Source of the DNA: an uncultured Clostridia bacterium
GTDB taxonomy: Bacteria; Bacillota; Clostridia; Oscillospirales; Ruminococcaceae
Assembly (NCBI GenBank): GCA_947176675.1
Contig: CAMWRN010000012.1
Coordinates: 1-19,995 of the forward strand
DNA length: 19,995 bases
Direction: 5' to 3'
Shown here: positions 1-5,948 of the stretch, in pieces
Numbering within the stretch: position 1 is the stretch's first letter
Layout: the number at the start of each line of letters is the position of its first letter
Translations under genes and position numbers: made by a program
Notes under the pieces: model-generated
What the model saw: the letters and a program-made list of their open reading frames with translations, nothing else
Told to the model about the DNA's origin: nothing
Database searches by the model: none

Positions 1-2
1 AC

Positions 3-31
3 ATTATACTACAATTCACCCCATTTGTCAA
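3..31 (-). promoter_or_regulatory. Consensus sigma-A promoter firing left, out of the window
   Basis: On the minus strand there is TTGACA (26-31), a 17-bp spacer and TATAAT (3-8), both perfect consensus hexamers. The promoter lies downstream of the MFS terminator and points left, so it must serve a gene starting beyond position 1. That gene is not visible. Confidence 0.75.
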
Positions 32-88
32 GGGGGTAAAATGTAAATTTTCAAAAACGTCCTTTACATTTTCAGGCAATTCCAATAT

Positions 89-137
89 AAAAATGCAAAC
101 GCCGTATCCCGAAACGCGATTCGGGTACGGCATTTGC
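89..137 (-). terminator. Rho-independent terminator of the MFS transporter gene
   Basis: On the minus strand the arms GCAAATGCCGTACCCGAA and TTCGGGATACGGCGTTTGC can pair over almost their whole length around a very short loop, followed by ATTTTTA. The hairpin begins 12 bases after the transporter stop codon, which fits an intrinsic terminator. Confidence 0.85.
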
Positions 138-148
138 ATACGGATATG

Positions 149-1441
149 CTATTCCGAAATGCCGATGCGCAGTATTATTCTTCTGAATATCAGGCATACG
201 GCAACTCCCGCTATTCCTATCACAAAGAACAGCATTGCCGCTCCAGAACCCTTTTCGCCGCCGAATATCAATATTGGCAGGCTGTCTTTCGGCAGACCTG
301 CTGCAAGCGGCTCAAACACCTTGTCAACAAGAATTCCCCCAATGAAAAATCCCACGGGTATGGTGAAAAACTGCAAAGTGTTCCTTGCTGAAAAGACTCT
401 GCCCTGCATTTCGGCGGGTATCTCGCTGCGGAAGATAACGTCCATGTTGGCGTTCATAATCGGTATAACTATCCAGCCCAGTACCGCTCCGATACACCAT
501 ATAAGCGGAGTTTTTCCGAACGCAAGCAGAAAATTTTCCGTACTCATGGAAATAAGCAGAGTATTGCAGATGACCTTAAGCCTGTTTTTCGGTTCGGGCA
601 GGAACGTCACGATTATGCTGCCCGCAAGGGAAGCAAGTCCAACGCAGGTATTCACCGCGCCAAGAGCGGTCTCTCCTCCGTTCGGGTGGGACAGCATCAT
701 GGCGGGAAGTGCGGCATCGTAGACTGAAGCAATAAGGTTTATCGCCGCAAGGAAAAGTATCAGCCACAAAATTTTCTTATTGGCTTTTAGCCAGACAAGT
801 CCGCTTTTTGCCGAGGCTAATACGGATTCCTGCTTTTCCCCGTTTTCGTCCTTGGAAATTTCGGGTATCCTTATAAACAGCAGAAGCGCAAGAAACGCCG
901 TCCCGAAGGTCAGCAGATCAATTGCAATGACCGCCTCGATACCCCAAAAGGACATCACCGCCGTTGCGATAGAGGGCGTAAGGATAGTCACAAGCGAGTT
1001 TGAAAACGACCGCATACCGCTGGTTTTCTGGTAGTATTTTTCCGGCGTGAGCAGTGTTGTTGCTACCTCCGAGGCAGGCTGCTGAACGGTGTTCATAAGT
1101 CCGCCAAGGGCGTTGATGATGTACAGATGCCACGGTTCAAGACTGCCTGTTTTGAACAGTATCAGCACAGCCAGTGTGCTTACGGCGGCAAGACTGTCGC
1201 ACACAAGCATCGTAGCCTTTTTGTTCCACCTGTCGCTTAACGCTCCCGCGAAAATGCTCATCAGCACATAGGGCGCATAAGAGCATACTGAAAGCATAGC
1301 CGTCGCAAGGGCGGAGCCGCTGCTCTGGTACAGGACTATTACCAGCGCAAAGCCCGTCATTGCGCTTCCAAGAGTGGAAAGGGACTGGGTAAGCCAGAGA
1401 ATAAAAAATGATCTGAGTGATTTAAGTTCGTTAAGTTTCAT
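149..1441 (-). CDS. MFS efflux transporter, macrolide-efflux (Mef)-like group
   Basis: This is a 430-residue polytopic membrane protein of the major facilitator superfamily, probably a proton-driven drug exporter in the cell membrane. The hydrophobic segments fit about 12 helices. A motif-A-like loop, GALSDRWNKKATMLVCD, lies between helices 2 and 3, and a charged central loop (about residues 200-230) separates the two halves. The overall pattern resembles the MFS_3/Mef family (TIGR00900 type); that is family recognition by eye, and the substrate is unknown. The ATG at 1441 is chosen because AAAAAGGAG (1452-1460) precedes it and the hydrophobic region starts just after. The gene follows purA on the same strand, but 215 bases holding a leader peptide and a switchable RNA fold separate them. 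Such leaders are typical of antibiotic-inducible resistance genes, which supports a drug-efflux role. Confidence 0.87.
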   Translation of the reverse strand: MKLNELKSLRSFFILWLTQSLSTLGSAMTGFALVIVLYQSSGSALATAMLSVCSYAPYVLMSIFAGALSDRWNKKATMLVCDSLAAVSTLAVLILFKTGSLEPWHLYIINALGGLMNTVQQPASEVATTLLTPEKYYQKTSGMRSFSNSLVTILTPSIATAVMSFWGIEAVIAIDLLTFGTAFLALLLFIRIPEISKDENGEKQESVLASAKSGLVWLKANKKILWLILFLAAINLIASVYDAALPAMMLSHPNGGETALGAVNTCVGLASLAGSIIVTFLPEPKNRLKVICNTLLISMSTENFLLAFGKTPLIWCIGAVLGWIVIPIMNANMDVIFRSEIPAEMQGRVFSARNTLQFFTIPVGFFIGGILVDKVFEPLAAGLPKDSLPILIFGGEKGSGAAMLFFVIGIAGVAVCLIFRRIILRIGISE

Positions 1442-1560
1442 AATGACCTTGCTCCTTTTTAATTTAGTAACCGAAAGCAAGGTCTGTTCCGCGCTTAAAC
1501 GCGGTCACGGACGGAATATCAGTCCTCTGTGCAGTTCGTCCGTTCAGACCTTGCACAGAG
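1439..1560 (-). promoter_or_regulatory. Candidate translational attenuator of the MFS gene
   Basis: The minus-strand RNA between the leader peptide and the transporter start can fold in two exclusive ways. Fold 1 is a three-way junction. Its closing helix is GCAAGGTCTG (1545-1554) with CAGACCTTGC (1477-1486), 10 bp. Its arms are CGTCCGT/ACGGACG (1507-1513 with 1537-1543) and CCGCG/CGCGG (1489-1504). Fold 2 pairs CTCTGTGC (1553-1560) with GCACAGAG (1525-1532), which frees CAGACCTTGC. Its GACCTTGC part can then pair perfectly with GCAAGGTC (1445-1452), which lies between the transporter's Shine-Dalgarno and its ATG. Fold 1 should leave the start open and fold 2 should block it. The pairings are read directly; the regulatory role is inferred. 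Confidence 0.65.
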
Positions 1561-1582
1561 CGTTGGCAATGCAGAGTATCAT
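1544..1582 (-). CDS. Leader peptide MILCIANALCKV of the MFS transporter
   Basis: A 12-codon reading frame runs from ATG at 1582 to TGA at 1544. AAAGGTGA (1588-1595) lies about 8 bases upstream of the start, a good Shine-Dalgarno match. Codons 8-13 form the 5' arm of the switchable RNA (1545-1560), so ribosome position on this frame would decide which fold forms. A ribosome with codon 6 in the P site would be expected to cover about to 1552, masking CTCTGTGC but leaving AAGGTCTG free to pair with 1477-1484. That would favour the open fold. It resembles erm-type stalling leaders in layout, not in sequence. No inducer can be named. Confidence 0.6.
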   Translation of the reverse strand: MILCIANALCKV

Positions 1583-1601
1583 TTTTATCACCTTTTCTAT
1601 C

Positions 1602-1628
1602 AAAATCAACAAGGTGGGAAACCCCGCC
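1602..1628 (-). terminator. Weak hairpin after purA, possible leaky terminator
   Basis: On the minus strand GGCGGG and CCCACC form a 6-bp stem (one G-U pair) with a 4-base loop at 1613-1628, followed by TTGTTGATTTT. The stem is short and the U-tract interrupted, so readthrough from purA into the MFS leader is plausible. I see no convincing separate promoter between purA and the leader; TATTAT at about 1636-1641 lacks a good -35. Confidence 0.35.
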
Positions 1629-1656
1629 CTGCAATAATATTTGACTGTCGGGCGGC

Positions 1657-2931
1657 TTACCGCTCGATCTGCTGTTCCCTGTCGGGACCTACGCCTATCA
1701 TGGCGATCTTACACTCGCACAGTTCTTCAAGACGCTTGATATAGCTCTTGCATATTTCGGGCAGCTCCTCGAAGCTGCGGCATTTTGAAATGTCGTCCTT
1801 GAAGCCTGCGTGTTCTTCGTAAACAGGCTCGCAGCCGTCAAGCTCCTCCAGTGTGGCGGGGAAATCCTTTACCACCGTTCCATCGGGCTTTTTGTAAGCA
1901 ACGCATATTTTCAGAGTGTCCAGACCCGCAAGAGTATCAAGCTTGTTCACCACAAGGCAGTTAAGACCGTTCACCCGAACCGCATGGCGGACGATTACCG
2001 CGTCAAACCAGCCTGTTCTGCGGGGTCTGCCGGTGGTAGTGCCGAACTCTCCGCCGTTGTTTCGGATATAGTCGCCGGTTTCGTCGTCAAGCTCGGTGGG
2101 GAAAGGACCCTTGCCCACTCTGGTTGTGTACGCCTTTGCAACGCCGTAAACCTTGTCTATTACTGTAGGACCTACACCCGTGCCTATGCATACTCCCGCG
2201 GAGATAGGGTGTGAGCTTGTAACATAAGGATATGTTCCGAAGTCGATATCAAGCAGGGTAGCCTGCGCACCCTCGAAAAGGATCTCCTTGCCCGCCTTGT
2301 GCGCCTCGTAGGTAAGAACGGAAACGTCGTCAACGTATTTGGCAAGACGCTTTCCGTACTCTGTGTATTCCTTGACGACCGCTTCAACGTCAACAGCTTC
2401 TCCGCCGAAAACGTTGGTTATGATGCTGTTTTTCAGTTTTCCCGCGGACCTGGTCTTTTCCGCGAAAATCTCGGGGTGGACAAGGTCATACACGCGGATA
2501 CCGCTTCTTTCGTATTTATCCATATAGCAGGGACCGATACCCCTCTTTGTCGTGCCTATATCCTGATTTCCTCTGAACTGCTCGGAAAGACCGTCCAGAA
2601 CGATATGCCATGGCATGATAACGTGAGCTCGGGGATCTATCTTGAAATTGTCGAATGAAACTCCTCTTGCGGAAAGTCCGTCTATCTCTTCGAGGACGAC
2701 CTTGGGGTCGAGAACAACGCCCGCTCCTATCATGCAGAGAGTGTCTTTATAAAGAATACCCGACGGTATAAGGTGAAGCTTGTAAGTCTCGCCGCCGCTT
2801 GCAACGGTGTGACCCGCATTGTTTCCGCCCTGAGAGCGTACAACTACGTCGGCCCTGGAAGCAAGAATGTCGATGACCTTACCCTTGCCCTCATCGCCCC
2901 ACTGCGTACCGATAACAATATTTGCAGCCAT
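1657..2931 (-). CDS. purA: Adenylosuccinate synthetase
   Basis: This 424-residue cytoplasmic enzyme joins IMP and aspartate using GTP to make adenylosuccinate, the first committed step from IMP to AMP. The N-terminal P-loop-like GDEGKGK (within GTQWGDEGKGKVIDIL) and the NNAGHTV motif with the catalytic histidine are intact. So are TTKRGIGP, the substrate-loop region TTTGRPRRTGWFDAV and the GTP-binding NKLDTL near the C-terminus. Length is normal for the family. The ATG at 2931 is preferred over an upstream in-frame start because AAAGGGG precedes it at suitable spacing and the protein then begins MAANIVIGTQWG, as bacterial PurA does. It has its own consensus promoter at 2976-3004 and looks like a single-gene unit, possibly reading through into the MFS leader. 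Confidence 0.97.
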   Translation of the reverse strand: MAANIVIGTQWGDEGKGKVIDILASRADVVVRSQGGNNAGHTVASGGETYKLHLIPSGILYKDTLCMIGAGVVLDPKVVLEEIDGLSARGVSFDNFKIDPRAHVIMPWHIVLDGLSEQFRGNQDIGTTKRGIGPCYMDKYERSGIRVYDLVHPEIFAEKTRSAGKLKNSIITNVFGGEAVDVEAVVKEYTEYGKRLAKYVDDVSVLTYEAHKAGKEILFEGAQATLLDIDFGTYPYVTSSHPISAGVCIGTGVGPTVIDKVYGVAKAYTTRVGKGPFPTELDDETGDYIRNNGGEFGTTTGRPRRTGWFDAVIVRHAVRVNGLNCLVVNKLDTLAGLDTLKICVAYKKPDGTVVKDFPATLEELDGCEPVYEEHAGFKDDISKCRSFEELPEICKSYIKRLEELCECKIAMIGVGPDREQQIER

Positions 2932-2975
2932 AAAAAAAGCCCCTTTCAAATTCAAAGCTAAAAATGCCGTTTATT

Positions 2976-3004
2976 ATTATAGCAGAAAAAAAATTCCATG
3001 TCAA
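2976..3004 (-). promoter_or_regulatory. purA promoter
   Basis: Minus strand TTGACA (2999-3004), 17-bp spacer, TATAAT (2976-2981). Transcription should start near 2969, leaving a leader of about 40 bases. I see no room for a riboswitch in it. Confidence 0.85.
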
Positions 3005-3019
3005 GACTGATAAGGAGCT

Positions 3020-3127
3020 GTAAATTTTGATTCGGCACATTTAGCGCAGCAAGTAAAAAAGCCTTTGGACGGTTTTGCCGCCTAAAGGCTTTTCATGTTG
3101 TACGTTGTTCTCTAAATCAAAATTTAC
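3020..3127. repeat. 13-bp perfect inverted repeat flanking a terminator
   Basis: GTAAATTTTGATT (3020-3032) and its exact complement AATCAAAATTTAC (3115-3127) bracket the terminator hairpin at 3055-3089. The left arm belongs to a 16-mer (3021-3036, complement GCCGAATCAAAATTTA) that recurs at 5869-5884. This may be a small repeat or palindromic element, or one long RNA hairpin around the terminator. Confidence 0.5.
3055..3089 (-). terminator. Rho-independent terminator of the zinc-ribbon gene
   Basis: On the minus strand GCCTTT pairs with AAAGGC and the inner GG/CC and CGG/CCG extend the stem with single-base bulges. TTTTTT follows at 3055-3060. On the plus strand a shorter TTTT follows, so it may also act weakly in that direction. 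Confidence 0.85.
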
Positions 3128-3148
3128 CGTCCTGCCGCACCAATAATT

Positions 3149-4306
3149 TTATTGATCGGACGTCTGCGCTTTTTTAAGCGTTCCCGCCCATATCAGCATC
3201 ACCGCCCCCAATACCGCAAGAACGCCTCCTATCCTGTACAGATCGGGAGCAATCACGTCCGCAGCGCATTTCGCTATGCTGCGGAAAAGCTTGTCCCGAA
3301 TAGGCGCAGGCTGTACTGTGAAAAGAAAGACAGCCGCAGACACCGCTGCCCCTCCCGCAAGCGCCGCTCCGCCGCCCCAACGGAGCATTGCAGAGCTTTT
3401 TTTATTTATCGCCCTAAGCAACGGAAGCATTGCCATAGCAAGAGCAGCTGCTCCTATCACTATTGGCATTGAACTCAGCAGCCGCAGCGCGGCAATTCCT
3501 CCGCCGCCCATAAGCTCCTCCAGCGAATCGGGGGAAAGCTTGTCCAGAACTGGCTGGACGCTGTCTATTTCGGAAAAAGCCATATTAATGTCGTGCTGTG
3601 AAAGCGGTCTGCCCAGCGCGTCGTCGATAAGACTCAAATTTTCACTGAAAACACCTTTCAGCTTGTCGGCAGTAAGCCTTTCGGGGATCTTGCCGCTGCG
3701 GACAAAAAGTGCATACTCAGTCAGCTTAGCGGTAATAAACTCCTGTATTGTGGAGGTCTCGTAAATTTTTTTGATGTCCTCGCGGCTAAGACCCGTCCCC
3801 TGTGACATAACAAATATCGCTTCCTGAACGGTAGCGTCCTCCGATACACCGTATCCCTCCGTGGGAATAGCCGCCTCCGCCGCAGGCAGATTCATAACGT
3901 CGAGACTTTCCGCAAAGTGCGCTATCTTTACATCGCTTGTGGCAAGCCTTACTGCGGACGATACCGAAAAAAGCAGTATGAACGCAAACATCATTAAAGA
4001 CGAAACGAGCGAACCTGCAAACCTCGCCGCTCCCGAAACGGAAAGCGAAGACCTTTCCGCTGCGACGGTAACGGGTATCTCTTTGCAAATATCTTCCGCA
4101 GGATCGGTCGGAGCAGCAGAGTGTCCCGATATCTCTCTGACAAATCCCGCGCTCTCGGAAACTGCCGTCTGAAAGCTTTCTTCCGGTATCAGCGGCTCGA
4201 AAGCGGTCTGCTCCGAACCCTGCTCATAGGGTACAAGATCTGTTCCGCAGCTTATGCAGCAGGTCATTCGCTCGTTGTATTCCTTTCCGCAGTTTGGACA
4301 AATCAT
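3149..4306 (-). CDS. Zinc-ribbon membrane protein of unknown function
   Basis: I do not recognise this 385-residue protein beyond its layout. The N-terminus is a zinc ribbon: MICPNCGKEY, then CCISCGTD, giving Cys3, Cys6, Cys17 and Cys20. An acidic linker follows, then a membrane segment at about 97-118. Next is a mostly soluble domain (about 120-265) with helical, charged sequence. Three further hydrophobic segments lie at about 268-290, 300-322 and 350-370. By the positive-inside rule the ribbon is probably cytoplasmic and the middle domain outside; that is inference. The ATG at 4306 is chosen over two ATGs at 4312 and 4315 because AAGGA sits 8 bases before it. The gene has its own promoter (4353-4381), overlapped by a long inverted repeat, and its own terminator (3055-3089). 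Confidence 0.85.
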   Translation of the reverse strand: MICPNCGKEYNERMTCCISCGTDLVPYEQGSEQTAFEPLIPEESFQTAVSESAGFVREISGHSAAPTDPAEDICKEIPVTVAAERSSLSVSGAARFAGSLVSSLMMFAFILLFSVSSAVRLATSDVKIAHFAESLDVMNLPAAEAAIPTEGYGVSEDATVQEAIFVMSQGTGLSREDIKKIYETSTIQEFITAKLTEYALFVRSGKIPERLTADKLKGVFSENLSLIDDALGRPLSQHDINMAFSEIDSVQPVLDKLSPDSLEELMGGGGIAALRLLSSMPIVIGAAALAMAMLPLLRAINKKSSAMLRWGGGAALAGGAAVSAAVFLFTVQPAPIRDKLFRSIAKCAADVIAPDLYRIGGVLAVLGAVMLIWAGTLKKAQTSDQ

Positions 4307-4323
4307 TTTCATCATCCTTATCT

Positions 4324-4376
4324 TTTTGGAATATTATGGTCGCTACAGTAATATAATATACCATTTTATTCCAAAA
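4324..4376. repeat. Operator-like inverted repeat over the zinc-ribbon gene promoter
   Basis: TTTTGGAATATTATGGT (4324-4340) and ACCATTTTATTCCAAAA (4360-4376) are 17-base inverted arms matching at 15 of 17 positions, 19 bases apart. One arm fills the spacer between -35 and -10. The other lies downstream of the expected start of transcription. Because the first arm is not transcribed, this is better read as a DNA site for a dimeric or paired regulator than as an RNA hairpin. Confidence 0.5.
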
Positions 4377-4381
4377 GTCAA
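4353..4381 (-). promoter_or_regulatory. Promoter of the zinc-ribbon gene
   Basis: Minus strand TTGACT (4376-4381), 17-bp spacer, TATTAT (4353-4358). It lies within the inverted repeat at 4324-4376. Confidence 0.7.
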
Positions 4382-4436
4382 TGGAAATTATCCGACAAAA
4401 AACGACACGTAATGACAGATGCAAAGCCTGCAATCA

Positions 4437-4470
4437 GATAAAAGAAAGGGACGGATACGGGATCCGCCCC
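4437..4470 (-). terminator. Rho-independent terminator after the two-TM protein gene
   Basis: On the minus strand GGGGCGGAT and ATCCGTCCC form a 9-bp stem (one G-U) with loop CCCGT at 4448-4470, followed by TTTCTTTTA. It lies 26 bases past the stop codon at 4496. Confidence 0.85.
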
Positions 4471-4495
4471 TGCAAGGTCTGCATATAGAAAAATT

Positions 4496-5539
4496 TTAGT
4501 CGGAAAGCTCGATGCTGTCGGCGTCTGCATCGGCGAAATCTCCGTCGTTGGAGAACTCATACTCTGCATAGCTGTCCTCTTCCGCTGCTGAATCATAATA
4601 TTTCAGATCATCCGTATTCAACGCGGAGGTATCAAGATCGTCCATATTTCCCGGAACAAAAGCGGGGGCTTGCTCCTGCGGCTTGGATTCGGGTGCGGGA
4701 ACAGACTGTTCTGCGGAAGCTGATTTCCTTTCCGGCTTTGCAAAAAAATCGTCAGGCTGGACAGGCTGAGGTATATCGGGAACAGGAATCACAGGTCTGC
4801 TGCTCTCGGAAAAGCCGTTTCCCGAAGCAGATGTATTTTCCGACTGATACGGTGAAGTCTGAGAAGGATACGCATTTTCTGCGGCAGGATAAGACGGTCT
4901 GCTTTTTTTGTAAAGTATTACTCCCGCAACTGCAAACACTGCAATTATTACCAATCCCACAATAAGGTTGATGTAAGGCGCATTAAGATCCTGATAAACT
5001 ACAAACTCGTAAGGAATAACGTGCTGCTTCACTTCCGAAGCGCTTTCGTAAATCCCCGCCTCCTTGAACCAATCAACAAGAAACGGCATAAGGTCGTCGT
5101 CCATTTTCTTGACTCTTGCCACTATGTACATTTCAGTAAAATCAATACCGGTATTGCCGTCAAGATATTCCCACGTATCGTCGCATACGGCATAAAGAAG
5201 CTGTCTGTCTTCATATTTTGATGCCGAAATCGTCACATAAAGACTATTTTCAATGTCCTCATCATTGATAAGCGGCATTAAAAAGTATTCTTCGGAGGTT
5301 CTGGAAGAGGTCTCTATCCCCATAGTGGTATTGGTTGTAGTCTCGCTTGCGTAACAGTCGAAGATATTTTCAACATACCCCTGAACAAAACTGCCCTTTT
5401 TCACGTCCGCCATGCTGTCATAATTGAAGTCGGGAACATAGCCGTTAAGCTTTATTATGTCCGCCGTTCCCTGCACTGTGAGGGCTACTCCCAGTATGAA
5501 CAGAAAGATCAGCACTATTGCTATCCTGATTTTAAACAT
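4496..5539 (-). CDS. Two-TM protein with acidic cytoplasmic tail, unknown function
   Basis: This 347-residue protein is not one I can name. It begins with an uncleaved-looking hydrophobic helix (about residues 4-22). An external domain (about 25-188) follows, with repeated Tyr/Asp-rich segments such as DDTWEYLDGNTGIDF. A second membrane helix lies at about 190-210 (NLIVGLVIIAVFAVAGVILY). The last 135 residues are low-complexity, rich in Pro/Ser and then strongly acidic, ending DADADSIELSD. Similar proteins, with a two-helix sensor-like body and a disordered tail, are common in Ruminococcus-type genomes. A tail that binds cytoplasmic partners is only a guess. The ATG at 5539 is chosen because GGGGGT lies 8 bases upstream and it sits just ahead of the hydrophobic helix; longer in-frame starts overlap the promoter. 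It is transcribed alone. Confidence 0.85.
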   Translation of the reverse strand: MFKIRIAIVLIFLFILGVALTVQGTADIIKLNGYVPDFNYDSMADVKKGSFVQGYVENIFDCYASETTTNTTMGIETSSRTSEEYFLMPLINDEDIENSLYVTISASKYEDRQLLYAVCDDTWEYLDGNTGIDFTEMYIVARVKKMDDDLMPFLVDWFKEAGIYESASEVKQHVIPYEFVVYQDLNAPYINLIVGLVIIAVFAVAGVILYKKSRPSYPAAENAYPSQTSPYQSENTSASGNGFSESSRPVIPVPDIPQPVQPDDFFAKPERKSASAEQSVPAPESKPQEQAPAFVPGNMDDLDTSALNTDDLKYYDSAAEEDSYAEYEFSNDGDFADADADSIELSD

Positions 5540-5591
5540 TGATTTGTACCCCCTGTAATATCCTTGGTTAAACGTTTTCGTACATGAATAA

Positions 5592-5620
5592 ATTTTAACA
5601 TATTCGGATATGTCTGTCAA
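5592..5620 (-). promoter_or_regulatory. Promoter of the two-TM protein gene
   Basis: Minus strand TTGACA (5615-5620), 17-bp spacer, TAAAAT (5592-5597), about 50 bases ahead of the ATG at 5539. Confidence 0.8.
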
Positions 5621-5903
5621 GTGCTTTTTGAAGATTTACTATGCTGCGTATCGCCGCGAGGAGGGGCTGCCGCGTTTCTCCCTTCTGCTCCGTTTAGGAC
5701 AAATGCGGCCTGCTAACCTCTGCTTTCAGTCAAGGCTCAAAAGGCGATATTTCGCGCTCTGCGGAATGCGGTCAAGTGCTCTGCCCCGTGAACCTTGCAG
5801 CCTTGAAAGTCCGGCGAATTTTTTTAAGCAGGCGGCTTCTCCGCCTGTGGATTTCTATATGTTAATACGCCGAATCAAAATTTATCTGCTTTATTCCCAA
5901 ACT
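5621..5903. other. Non-coding stretch with inverted repeats, function unknown
   Basis: About 280 bases between the two-TM gene promoter and the pheT terminator hold no convincing gene. Visible structure includes TCAAGGCT/AGCCTTGA (5730-5737 with 5799-5806) and a 7-bp hairpin CAGGCGG/CCGCCTG (5829-5847) next to a T7 tract (5818-5824 region). There is also a 16-mer (5869-5884) shared with 3021-3036. A plus-strand frame through it (5610-5948) has Arg/Ser/Cys/Leu-rich composition, no ribosome binding site and no resemblance to a real protein. It could be a decayed repeat element or an unrecognised RNA. Confidence 0.4.
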
Positions 5904-5935
5904 AAAAGCTGCCATACAATCGTACGACAGCTTTT
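5904..5935 (-). terminator. Rho-independent terminator of the pheS-pheT operon
   Basis: On the minus strand AAAAGCTG pairs with CAGCTTTT at the base, and inner GTAC/GTAT bases extend the stem with mismatches. A T-rich tail, TTTTAGTTT, partly overlaps the stem. It starts 14 bases after the pheT stop. Confidence 0.75.
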
Positions 5936-5948
5936 GCTCTATCAATAA

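Noticed and set aside
1630..1660. Possible promoter for the MFS leader (TATTAT near 1636-1641)
   Set aside because: No acceptable -35 box lies 16-18 bases upstream, so I did not list it; transcription may come from purA.
5805..5814. GAAAGTCCGG, resembling the 5' P4 region of RNase P RNA
   Set aside because: The remaining conserved parts of RNase P RNA are absent and pheT begins too soon downstream.
5610..5948. 112-codon plus-strand frame in the gap before pheT
   Set aside because: No ribosome site; unusual Arg/Cys/Ser-rich composition; overlaps a promoter and a terminator of the other strand.
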